Source: Silene noctiflora
Taxonomy: Eukaryota > Streptophyta > Magnoliopsida > Caryophyllales > Caryophyllaceae
DNA: 21,959 nt
NCBI GenBank assembly: GCA_009801015.1
Contig: VHZZ01004109.1
Location: 3,637-25,595 of the forward strand
Direction of reading: 5' to 3'
Both the position numbers and the translations under genes were made by a program. The notes beneath the pieces were generated by a model that made no database searches, had not been told where the DNA came from, and worked only from the letters and a program-made list of their open reading frames with translations. This document shows, in pieces, positions 1-9,700 of the stretch. Within the stretch, counting starts at the first letter, position 1; the number at the start of each line of letters is the position of its first letter.

Positions 1-1830
1 GTTAGGCTACTCACCCAACAAGATAGCAAATTGCAAGGGAAAATACTCAACTTACTCATTCAAGCATTTCCACAAACACCTTATGCGCATAACAAGACAA
101 ATGTAAACAACCCAATAACTACCCTTAATCCATGCCAAGACCCTCCTTTAAACACTACAATGGATCCCCCTTCATCCTAGTAACAAAATACTCACACATA
201 TGAGCCATAGCAACAATCAAAGGAACAAACTTTGACATAAGATAAACACAAGAGAACATGTTGTAGCTAAACTAATTAGGCTATGAAAAATGTAAATAAA
301 TGAAGAGAACAATGAAATTAGGAAGAGAATTGTACCAACATTAATTAAAGGAGTAAGCTTTGATTGAAATAAGGAGGATGAATCTCTTCTTCCTTCCAAT
401 TACAACCCATTAATCCAAATGTAAACTAATGAGAATAATAGAACTAGATTAAACTAAAGAGTAAATTAAACTAATTAACTATTAATTATCATCCCTAATT
501 ACAAAATCTTACTACTAATTATGAGAGAGTTGAGATAATAAAACTATTTTAACCTAGACTAAAAATTGTTTCCCAAAATAGACTAAGTATATGGGAGTAT
601 ATATAGGGAAGGGTGAGAGAGGGCTTTTTGTGTGCCCAACAACCGCCAGCCGGGTGGCCGGCCGCCGGCGCCACCACCGGTTGGGCACTCCCTGATTCTT
701 AAGGTTTCATTTTCACACAAGTGTTGCCCCAGCCGGTTGCCCGGCAGCCGGTGGGCCGGCTGGGAAGACGAGCTGATGGCATTTGCGTGAAAGAGAGGAA
801 GGAGCAGGTGTGGGGGGCGGTTGGCCGGCCGCCGGTCAATTGGCGGCAGGGAACTTTCTGGAAGATGAGGGGGAGTTGGTGTGGTGCCTCAGCCGGTTAG
901 TATGGCGGCCGCCGGTCGGCCGGTAGGGAGAATAGCTGCTCTGTTTTTCTGCTGCACGAGGGAGGCTGAAATGATGATGGAGGACGATGGTGCTGGTGGC
1001 TCACGGTGGTGCTGAGGTGGTCGACTGCGAGGGGGGAGTTCTGGGATGCCATGGTGGTCGTGGGTAGTTGCCAAGGTGGACGTGGGTGGTTGTTATGGTG
1101 GTTAGAGGATGGGTATAAAAGAGGGTTGTTGTTTGCATTGTTGATGGACGGGGGTGGTTGTGGTGGCTGATAGTGGTGGATATGGTGGCCGTATGTGGTT
1201 GGATTGTGATGGTGGAAGTGGAGGGTGGCCAATGGTGGTGAGAGGTGGCTGCCAAGGTGGCCGGAGGCGGTAGAAAAAGCTCAACAAAGACCGTCGCAAA
1301 AGGGGCAAATTCAAGGCTTGTCCCATACTTAGTTTATTTTCCATCTTCCGCCATTTCCTCTCAAAATCCCGTCTCACGACTCCGCCTTGTTTCCCCGTCA
1401 CACCTACATATTATATTAATTAAATAATGGAAATAAAAATATTATATAAAATCCGACTAATTATTAAATATAATTAAGGCGACTAATTATTATAAATTAG
1501 TAATTAAATGAGCTTTTTAATCAATAAAGCACGCAAAATAGAGTCGGAATAAAGTATAAATGCGGGGTAGAATGAGACTAAAATACTACTTATCAACACC
1601 GAGACATGACTAGTTTGAAATTGATCATAGTTTGACAACCCGTCCTTTGGGATCGACCTCTACTTGCTACTTGCTAGTTAGTAAGAGTTATAAAATATTG
1701 TTTGGTAGGCGTGATGACTAAGCCTCCACCAACTTAGGTGGCAAGGCTACGGTCTACCACTGGCGGTGTGAGTACCTGTTGCGATGGGTAACCTGACAAG
1801 TCTGACTGCGGTCCAGACATTTGTATTTGA
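1..1830. repeat. Repeat-like region, probably LTR-retrotransposon derived
   Basis: I see no convincing gene here. Open frames are short and on the minus strand are mostly low-complexity His/Pro/Thr/Ser. The AT-rich first 600 bases run into a TATA-like stretch (about 598-606), a GC-rich block of near-palindromes (640-930) and a GGTGG-rich block (980-1260). At 1620-1780 comes a segment ('gggatcgacctctacttgct' and following) whose style I associate with Gypsy-type elements of plants. No paired LTRs, primer-binding site or pol domain could be identified, so the class and the boundaries are inference. Confidence 0.35.
640..930. repeat. Four GC-rich near-palindromic CCGGC blocks
   Basis: Four related blocks of roughly 35-45 bases lie at about 640-686, 727-764, 814-850 and 889-930. 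Each is built from AGCCGGTTG, GGCCGGCCGCCGG and CGGCCGGT words. Each is self-complementary around GGCCGGCC or CGGCCG, and two are followed by a CTGGGA/TAGGGA-like word. The surrounding DNA is AT-rich, so this island stands out. The likely setting is a transposon LTR or leader, but its role cannot be read from sequence. Confidence 0.6.
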
Positions 1831-2872
1831 AGGATGAGAATGGTTTATTGCAGGCTACTTTGTGTTGTTGGTTGTTCCGTAATTCATGGTTGTTTATACA
1901 GTTGACTAGTCCTTTCTATGTTTTCAAAACCTGCGGTGATCCATTGGGGAATGATGAGCAGTTTTTTAGCAGGTTTGTTTGGTTGAGCCTCTCGCGGGAT
2001 GGATAGGAGTATCGTCGAGTCTCTAGCTAGCTTCTGCTGTTTTTTAGCACTAGATAAACACTTATTTTTTTGGAGTCGTATTCCAATTTGGATTTTATGG
2101 TTTTGGATTGTAATCGACTAAACTCTAATTACTTTATTTAATCGTTCTTTTATAGTCTATTTGATATACTTATCTCGCATTCAGCTCGCCTCTTTTATCA
2201 CCCTTGAAATTGCATTTGCATGTCCTATGAAAACAACTTAAATCAACAATCAACATGAGTCAATCTGAATAAGAACTTGATTGGTATAATGCCATGAAGG
2301 GTCATTTGACGTTGTTTGGAAAAACTAGAGAGCTATAAAAGTCAAACACAACCACTACAATTGTGTTAACAAACAAGTAACGTAGTTGGATTGGCGTCAC
2401 ATATCGAAAGTGTGTGTATTACAAATTGTGTTCTTTTATCCATCTCTTACACCTTGAACAAAACAAAAATCAAAATCAGAAGTACAACGGCTTCTCGATT
2501 AGACCAACAAACCAACAAACCAACAAACCAACTTCTTATCTCCTCCTATCATGTTATTAATTAATGTAAAGTTGTTTATTCAACATTTCGTTCATTGAAT
2601 CTAATGTGTGTATAAATAGTACATATATGTTTCCAATTAATAAATGTTTGATTCACTGTGCCTTCCTAATAAACTCATTTATCCACTTATCTTGAGTCAG
2701 AATTACATCTGAATTTACAACCTTAGCTATTGTTTGATTGATCACTGGATTATCTATATAGGAGTTTTATTATAGAGAAATTGAGAAATCTTGCGATTTT
2801 TAAATTCCTCATTTTTTAAAAAAACGTGACAATTAAACAACACACTATTTGCAATACCTAGAAGTTTCTAAT
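1831..2872. other. Intergenic, no gene seen
   Basis: Only short interrupted open frames occur on either strand. A period-8 microsatellite (CCAACAAA, about 3.6 copies) lies at 2504-2532. I see nothing else here that I can support. Confidence 0.6.
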
Positions 2873-3088
2873 TTCTATATTTAATAAGGCTCAACCAAAC
2901 GCGTTATTCAATTCAAACTCACATCTAATTAGTCTTTTTTAGAACATTAGCTCTAACTTTTGCACTGTTAAAATGGAAAACTCACATCTAATTCTATATT
3001 TAATGAGATTCAACCAAATAACATGTTATTCAATTCAAACTCACATCTAATTAGTCTCTCTAACTTTTGAATTATTAAAATAGAAAAA
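2873..3088. repeat. Diverged tandem duplication, period about 119 bp
   Basis: Copy 1 begins TTCTATATTTAATAAGGCTC at 2873 and copy 2 begins TTCTATATTTAATGAGATTC at 2992. Both continue through a shared CAACCAAA, TTATTCAATTCAAACTCACA, TCTAATTAGTCT, CTCTAACTTTT and TTAAAATRGAAAA series. Copy 2 lacks about 20 bases of copy 1 near the AGAACATTAG segment. It is non-coding. Confidence 0.8.
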
Positions 3089-3640
3089 AAAGGTGCTTAT
3101 AAATTGTGATCCTTTTCAAATGTGGGCCACTAGGACCTAATGTTCAACTCTCAATTCGCTTTCAACTATCCATGTAGATATCTTTTTTGTTGTCAATGGC
3201 CTAAAACAATTTTTCAAAAGCAATTAGATTCTATAAACAATTCTCTTAATTTTTCACATACTTTGTAATAACTTGGTTTAATCCTATACCGCACGCCTGC
3301 AATTACAACTTTGCTACTCTTCCCACATAAACATTGGCTAAACAATACATAGTTATCCAAAATTATTAAATGACCCGATTCGAAAATATAACTTTGGATA
3401 CAACAATTTACTATATTAAGAAAAATCTTGGTCGGCATGTTCATCCAACAATTCCGTTATATATAGCCTCTAGACGGTGGTTAAACGTCGATCAACTTAC
3501 GTTACGACATAAATCTCTGTTTATGCTGTTGACATCGTGTCACCTATATATTTATTAGATGACGGGTAGTTATCCTCATTATGAGGACCATTATCTTTGT
3601 GCATGTTGTTATCATAACTTTATTAGTATATTACTCCTAT
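3089..3640. other. Intergenic, no gene seen
   Basis: This AT-rich sequence has short open frames on both strands that overlap each other and resemble no family I know. There is no splice-like or motif support for a gene. Confidence 0.5.
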
Positions 3641-4080
3641 AACACGTAGTTATCCTCATCATAAAGACTAATATAACCAATGAATAATGCAAAACATTGC
3701 TTAATTAAGTCCATGTTCTCTTGGATTTAGTTTCAGCTCATTTCAGTTCAACTTAGATCATCTTTTCACAAATTAAGTTTTAGTACCAGTTCAGTTCAGT
3801 TCAGTCAAGCTCCATTCAATTTAATTCAGTTCAGTTTAGCTTTATTGAGACAAAAAGAGTTAACATGTAGTTATCGTCATCATAAAGACTAACATAACTG
3901 ATGAATAACGCAAAACATTACTTCATTAAGCCTTTGTTCTTTTGGATTTGATTTCAACTCATTTTAGTTCAGTTTAGCTTATTTGTTTACTTCATTAAAG
4001 CCGTGTCCATTTAATTCAGTTAAGTTTGGTTCAGCTTTTTTTCAACTGAAAAGAGTTAACACGTAGATATCGTCATGAAA
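3641..4080. repeat. Degenerate tandem repeat, about 200-220 bp period, with TTCAG-rich tails
   Basis: The word AACAYGTAGTTATCSTCATC, followed by ATAAAGACTAA, starts at 3641 and again at 3862 (period 221). A third, shorter start, AACACGTAGATATCGTCATG, lies at 4058 (period 196). The first two units share GAATAAYGCAAAACATT and TCTTTTGGATTT-like words. Each unit ends in a run of TTCAGTTCAG/TTTAGTTCAG copies. A related TAGTTATCCTCATTATGAGGAC hairpin-like word precedes the array at about 3567. Confidence 0.75.
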
Positions 4081-4360
4081 CGGACGAACATGACCTGAGT
4101 AGCTAATCATCAAAAGGACCAACATAAGTTTGTGAATGATACTAAACATGAATAGTTCATTAATTAAAAGGTTAAGGAGTAGTTAATTGTCAATATGAAT
4201 CCCTGTCATACGATTCCATAAACGAAGGAATCTTCCCACATCAGTTGATAATAATACGTCGATACGCAATTACAGAGCAACTTAGCCAATGCATTAAACA
4301 CGGTAGTTGTTAAATGTGCGTATGTCATCTTTTCATAACTACGTCCTCATCAACTCAGAA

Positions 4361-4395
4361 TATAAATATAAATATAAATATAAATATAAATAAAT
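4361..4395. repeat. (TATAAA)n microsatellite, possible TATA region of the UGT gene
   Basis: About six copies of TATAAA lie 153-187 bases upstream of the UGT start codon. They provide several overlapping TATA-box matches at a plausible distance. Promoter use is inferred; only the repeat is seen. Confidence 0.5.
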
Positions 4396-4493
4396 TACTA
4401 CTATTCTTTTTAATTCATTTCAATCCAATCTTTTTATCTTGCTAGCTATTAAATTCTAAGGGACCATAAATTAAAACATACACTTTATTTAAT

Positions 4494-4547
4494 TAATAAT
4501 AATATTATTATTATTATTCACATAAAAATAATAAAAATAATAATAAT
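4494..4547. repeat. AAT/ATT palindrome and (AAT)n run against the UGT start codon
   Basis: An AATAATAAT arm meets an ATTATTATT arm at about 4494-4518, giving a perfect AT palindrome. This is followed by AATAATAAAAATAATAATAAT, which runs straight into the ATG. The 5' leader of the UGT messenger would therefore be almost pure A/T just before the start codon. Confidence 0.7.
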
Positions 4548-6334
4548 ATGGAACATCGAACTTCAAGTAAATTACCTCATGTGTTGATCATACCGCATCC
4601 TTTACAAGGCCATGTTAACCCGATGTTACACTTAGCTCAAATATTCTGTCTTGCTAAAATTAATGTAACCTTTCTAAGCTCGACCCATATCCACAACCGC
4701 TTGATTCGGCACACCGACTTTGTAACTCGTTTTTCGAGGTACGCAGGATTCGAGTTTAAGGCGATACCAGATGGGTTACCAGATGATCACCTGCGGGCTG
4801 GTGATGATGGGGCTCAACAGGTCTGTATGCAGTTCAAGTCGAACTTGAAGCCGATTTTGAAACAGATATTGGATGATCAAGTTAATAATCCTGTGACTTG
4901 TTTGGTAGTAGATGGGTGGCTTAATGTGGCACATGATTTAGCAGATGAAGCTGATATTCCTGTAATTATGTTCAGATGTTTCAGTGCATGCAATGTTTGG
5001 GTATATTTCTGTATTCCGGGACTCGTTGAAACAGGAGAATTACCCTTTAAAGGTAAAATGTACTCAACTCTTTTAAGTCTTGTACGAAATAGTTTCACCT
5101 GTAACAACAATCGTTTTACTCGTTGTTCGTCTCAAAATTTTGACAAACATTAGAATACATAAAACATGGCATTTCAAAACCAAGTATAAATTTTCGATTT
5201 ACCCTGCTGAAACTGTTATTACCTAAATGTAAGTACTCTTTAAATTTTCGATGATCCCTGGTGAAACTCCACAAACTGACAGCAGCACTGTTTTTACTAA
5301 TAATCATATTCACTGTGCTTTAACTCGCATCATTCACCATTTTACCTGCAACAATCTTAGATGATCAAGATATGGATGGACTAGTCCAGAACGCACCCGG
5401 ACTCGACAGTTTCCTACGGTATCGCGACCTTCCTCGCTTCTGCCGAGAAAAAAAGGACACATCATCCTGCCGTGACCTACAACAGTTGTTTTCTGCAGAG
5501 ATAGAGCGTAACAGGAAAGCACATGCACTCATCTTAAACACGTGTCAGGAACTGGAGGGTCCTCTTCTGGATCTCATTCGGTCTTGCTGCCCAAATACCT
5601 ACTCCATTGGGCCACTCCATGCCCACCTCCAAACCCAACTCAACCCAGGGCCAGCAGCATTGTCCAACAAGTCATCGAGTGGCCTATGGGAAGGCGGCCA
5701 GAGTTGCATGTCATGGCTAGACGAAAAGCCGGATAAGTCTGTTCTCTATGTGAGCTTTGGCAGCGTAACTGTGTTAGAAAGGGAGCAGCTGATAGAATTA
5801 TGGGCTGGGCTTGTTCAAAGCCAGAATTACTTCATGTGGGCCGTCAGACCCGATCTGATTATCGGGACCGAGTCAGGTTGCCAGGCGTTGGAGGAACTCT
5901 CAGATGGGACTAGAGATAGGGGATACATTGTAGGGTGGGTCCCACAGGAGGAAGTTCTGGGACATCGAGCAGTAGGGGGATTCTTAACGCACAGTGGATG
6001 GAACTCGACGCTCGAGAGTGTAACAGCTGGAGTGCCCATGCTCTGTTGGCCGTACTTTGGCGATCAGCAAGTGAACAGTAGATTAGTTAGTGAAGTGTGG
6101 AAGGTTGGACTCGACATGAAAGATACTTGCGACAGAAACGTGGTGGCTAAGATGGTCGGAGATTTGATGGTCAGCCGGAAAGATGAACTCCTAAAATCAG
6201 TGGCAAGACTGTCCGATGTAGCCATGAGGAGTGTGAATGAAGGTGGCACTTCCTACAGTAATCTCGACCATCTAATACAAGACATAAAACAATGCTGTCA
6301 GTCTCCCAAGAGACGATATCAGAATAAGATATAA
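4548..6334 (+). CDS. UDP-glycosyltransferase (family 1, UGT709/UGT85-like), two exons
   Basis: The product is predicted to transfer a sugar, probably glucose from UDP-glucose, to a small lipophilic acceptor in the cytosol. Exons are 4548-5052 and 5361-6334. The intron has GT at 5053 and AG at 5359-5360, is phase 1, and gives a 492-residue protein of normal family length. The N-terminal acceptor domain has the P-L-Q-G-H motif with catalytic His22 and the partner Asp122 in CLVVDGW. The C-terminal donor domain carries the full 44-residue PSPG box at about 361-404. The box runs from WVPQ through THSGWNS to FGDQ, and its final Gln is usual for UDP-glucose users. Sequences such as AIPDGLPDDH and the intron position after GELPFK match the UGT85/UGT709 group (7-deoxyloganetic-acid glucosyltransferase-like). 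The acceptor cannot be read from sequence. An AATAAA lies at 6555-6560. No lesion is seen. Confidence 0.95.
5053..5360 (+). other. UGT intron 1 (308 bp)
   Basis: The donor is AAAG|GTAAAA and the acceptor is CTTAG|ATGATC. Splicing restores the frame from Lys168 to a split Asp169 codon. Without it, exon 1 runs on to a stop at 5151-5153, which gives the false look of a truncated enzyme followed by a second gene. Confidence 0.93.
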
Positions 6335-6774
6335 TGAGAGACCGTTGATTACTAACTACATTCATTCACCTACTAAAAACTTCTCATGAAGTCTTAACTA
6401 TCCATATATAGGTAATCTCATAAGTAGTAGTATTTAATCAAACATAAGCTGTATCGATTATCATATGAGGTTTGCGAAACAAATGACTGGAAAATGAGCC
6501 ATGATTTTTTTTCATTCCGACTTTTTAACGGGAAGTAGATATAATTGCATCATAAATAAAAAATATCTTGCTGTCAAAAAAAAAAAAAAAAAATCTGTTG
6601 TGTGGAAAATGTAAAGTGTAAGAAACTGAAGAGAACTAACGAGTGGAACTACAAGAAAATGAAGCAAATGTACTGCAAGTGACTACTATCCAAGCTAACC
6701 TGGCACTTTACAGTAAAAAAAAAAAAAAGACAAAAAAGTGTGGTAAGAGTTCCCTAATGGTTACAAAACTGTGG
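6335..6774. other. Convergent intergenic / 3' UTR region
   Basis: The UGT (+) and CLPTM1-like (-) stop codons are 440 bp apart and face each other. A plant-type AATAAA at 6555-6560 suits the UGT transcript. Two A homopolymers (A18 at 6576-6593 and A14 at 6715-6728) lie in this gap. No additional open frame is supported. Confidence 0.7.
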
Positions 6775-9700
6775 TCAGTTGGTTTTCTTATCATCTTGCT
6801 TTGATGCCTCGATGGCCTTTGTTGGTTGAGGCTCATCCTCGCCTCCAAAACCGAATTCATTCACCCGTTTTTTGTCTACTGGATATATCCATCTCTGATA
6901 AATATATATCAAGAATATGACATCTGCAGAAACATACAGAAATTAAATCAATAAAACAAATGATCATCACTTTGTTTGCCAAGTATCAAGTCTTTTCGAA
7001 AAACACAAAAGCTTCTGCTCCGACAAGCTTTATATTAAAACCTATGTTACCTCGACTATTCGCATTTGGGAGACACACGTGTCTGACAAGACATTCAACG
7101 ATGTGAGCATGGAATCCCTAGTCGACCCCCTCTCCAATCCTACTCTTTTAGTAATAATAACAGAGGCAGACACACGAGAAAAACAGGAGGAGTAGCGTAT
7201 ACTTTTTTACTATTTTAAGATTTAAAAGTATTCCCCTTTACAATGTTCGAAATAGTTCAAGTGTATAGTTAAATTTCTCTTTCAAAGATATGTCCCTACT
7301 CCCTACACCGGTATCCTCGTTTTAGAAGTACAAGTACAGTTACCGTGTTTCAAAGTTGAATCCCGACGAGTCCTACACTTACATATTTACTGGTAACCAC
7401 TAAATAACATCGATTGAGATAAGGATTCATTGGTCTGCAAAGCAAATTCCTGTTTCTAGCACAATGGTAAAATTTAAATGTGCACTTACCATCACGAAAA
7501 ACTGATAGTCGATGCAGCCAAGGCATCTTGATAACAAAGGCAAAGAGGTCATCAATAATCGTGTTTAGGAACTTATATGTCATCTGCCTCCACGGTAAAT
7601 GAGCTACGGACTTGAGCTTGTAGTTTATGAACAACTGAGGGCACATCATAATAAAGCCTACAAGTAAAAGTTGGACAAAAGTCAAAATAAATTTGAAAGG
7701 CGTACAAGAAAGAGAATCAATCAAGCAAACAGACAGACACAGCTTTATTAAACAATTATTCGGATTTTCTGGCGACTAGTAATTACGGTAAAGAGTCTAC
7801 GTTACAAATACTCCTTGTTTCTCTTTTACTTGCCTCCTTTGACAATTGGTCAATCATTATAAGAAATTACAGTGAAACATCAAAATTTCCCTTTGCCATA
7901 AAAGTATGGGAGTTAGTTGAGTTTGTCAACTAAAATGAGTGTCCTGGGATTAAGACGTTTACTTACCCAAAGGTCATACGTATTATACGAATTTCAAAAA
8001 CTATTTCCCGATATTCCCTAAAAAGGCCTATTATCGGCAATTGAATATTGAAATCAGGGTAGTAATAACTAGTAAAAATGAAATGTAGGTACTAGCAAAA
8101 ATTAATGTGCACTGTCAGCTATCATTAAATCATTAAGGTCCCATTCTCAACAACTTAAGCCTCGTGAACTTTTTTCAATGAGCTAATTGAAAGAATAAGA
8201 ATAATGACCATAATATTTATCCGAGTTAATCTTTATTACACTCGGTGTTTTTAGAGGCGAAGAGAACATGACCTTGATTCATGAAACAATAAATTTTGTC
8301 TGGTAACCCCAAAAGGCAAATATTTTGGTAGAAGAACACCCTCTCTGAATATCTATTCAAAATGTTTTGTACTGTACAGTGTACACAACTTTTCATATAG
8401 GTAACTCATATGTGCTGATGTGCAGCTTAAAAATTACAGCAGACATTTGTTTTTGGACATGCCAAAACACAAAAAATGGGAAACTTCTTTGCGAATAGGT
8501 GAGTAATTTTTCAAGACGCTCAAAATTAAAAATCTTGACCAAAGAACAACAAAAATCCAAGTAAAAGAAATCATTTTTGGATTAGGGCTTTGATGTTGTT
8601 GCGGTTGTAATAGTATAGGCTTTAATGTTGTTGAGGTTGTTATAGTAAAAGCCAACAGAAGTGATGAACTCTAGTCATGCCACAATTTAACAGCTAAAAG
8701 AAGAAAGACGGCTTACCAAACATATAGACACATTGTGTCATAGAAGAAAGGATCCAAGAGTACCAACTCTTGTGGCGCTCATACTTCAAGGAATAAATAG
8801 ACGAACAACAAACAAGGAAGAGCAGGACATAAGACAAATACTTCATCGCCATATCATCATACTCCTTAGTTTTGTTCATCTTATAAGAGTCACGATCTTT
8901 GAACCTTAGCCTTGGGATCTTACCAGATCTGTCCACCTGAAAGAGGGATGTGCAAAAATAGTGGAAGCCATGAGGAGTCAGTATAAAATCTAATACTTGG
9001 CTTCAATCTGAAAAGGGAACTAAAATTTCACCAATTAACTTAGATGAATAATTTTAATTCTGGACGAAATGACGAAAATGTGTCAGATATTTCATATTTA
9101 CCATCAAGTTCGGAAACTAGGAAACCTTGAAATATTTGACACAAACATTAACATTGAAAAACATACAAAAACCAAAAGACATGTGTATCTAATACTTGTA
9201 CGAGTGTACAAGGCTGTTATGCATTCCCAAGGCATCTAACAATCGCTAGTAAAATTATTGACATGTGACCATTAGACAATAACAATAAAACTAATACTCC
9301 CTCCCTCCCAATCATTTGTTTACGTTTACCCTCAAAAAGAATATAAAAGGGAAACAAATGATTGAGACAAAGAGAGTAATTGATTTGAGATTAACTAACT
9401 TAAAACGTCATTTGAAATCATCACTGTGATGTGAAACAATGAAAAGAGGGGGGGGGGGAGAAGATTAAAAAAAAAAAAAAAAAAAAAAAAAAGTTAGTTA
9501 TAAAAGTATAACAAGAATCCCAATAAATTAAAGGGAAAGCCATCCAAATGTAGAAAAACTAGTTATGCAATATGCATAGATTTTAATAAGAAAAATATGT
9601 GTAACGTGAGAAAGAAGTGACACAAAAGACCTGTGAGAGACAGTCTCTGAATAAGTTATTAAGAGATCATTTTTTTTGTACCCTTTATGTGTTTTCGTAA

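Noticed and set aside
889-1401. Several overlapping minus-strand open frames rich in His, Pro and Thr
   Set aside because: They arise from the CCACCA-type low-complexity DNA in all three frames and show no domain or start context.
2504-2532. Short regular repeats as a CRISPR-like array
   Set aside because: It is a simple period-8 microsatellite without spacers, in plant nuclear DNA.
4548-5153. A separate truncated glycosyltransferase of 201 residues
   Set aside because: The last residues come from reading into the intron. A GT-AG intron at 5053-5360 joins it in frame to the second half.
6576-6593. Poly(A) tract as evidence that the UGT is a retrocopy
   Set aside because: The UGT has an intron at a family-conserved position, so it was not reverse transcribed from spliced mRNA.
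7800-7865. A third MITE-like sequence (ACTCCTTGTTTCTCTTTTAC)
   Set aside because: Only one arm resembles a Stowaway end; no matching inverted arm was found.
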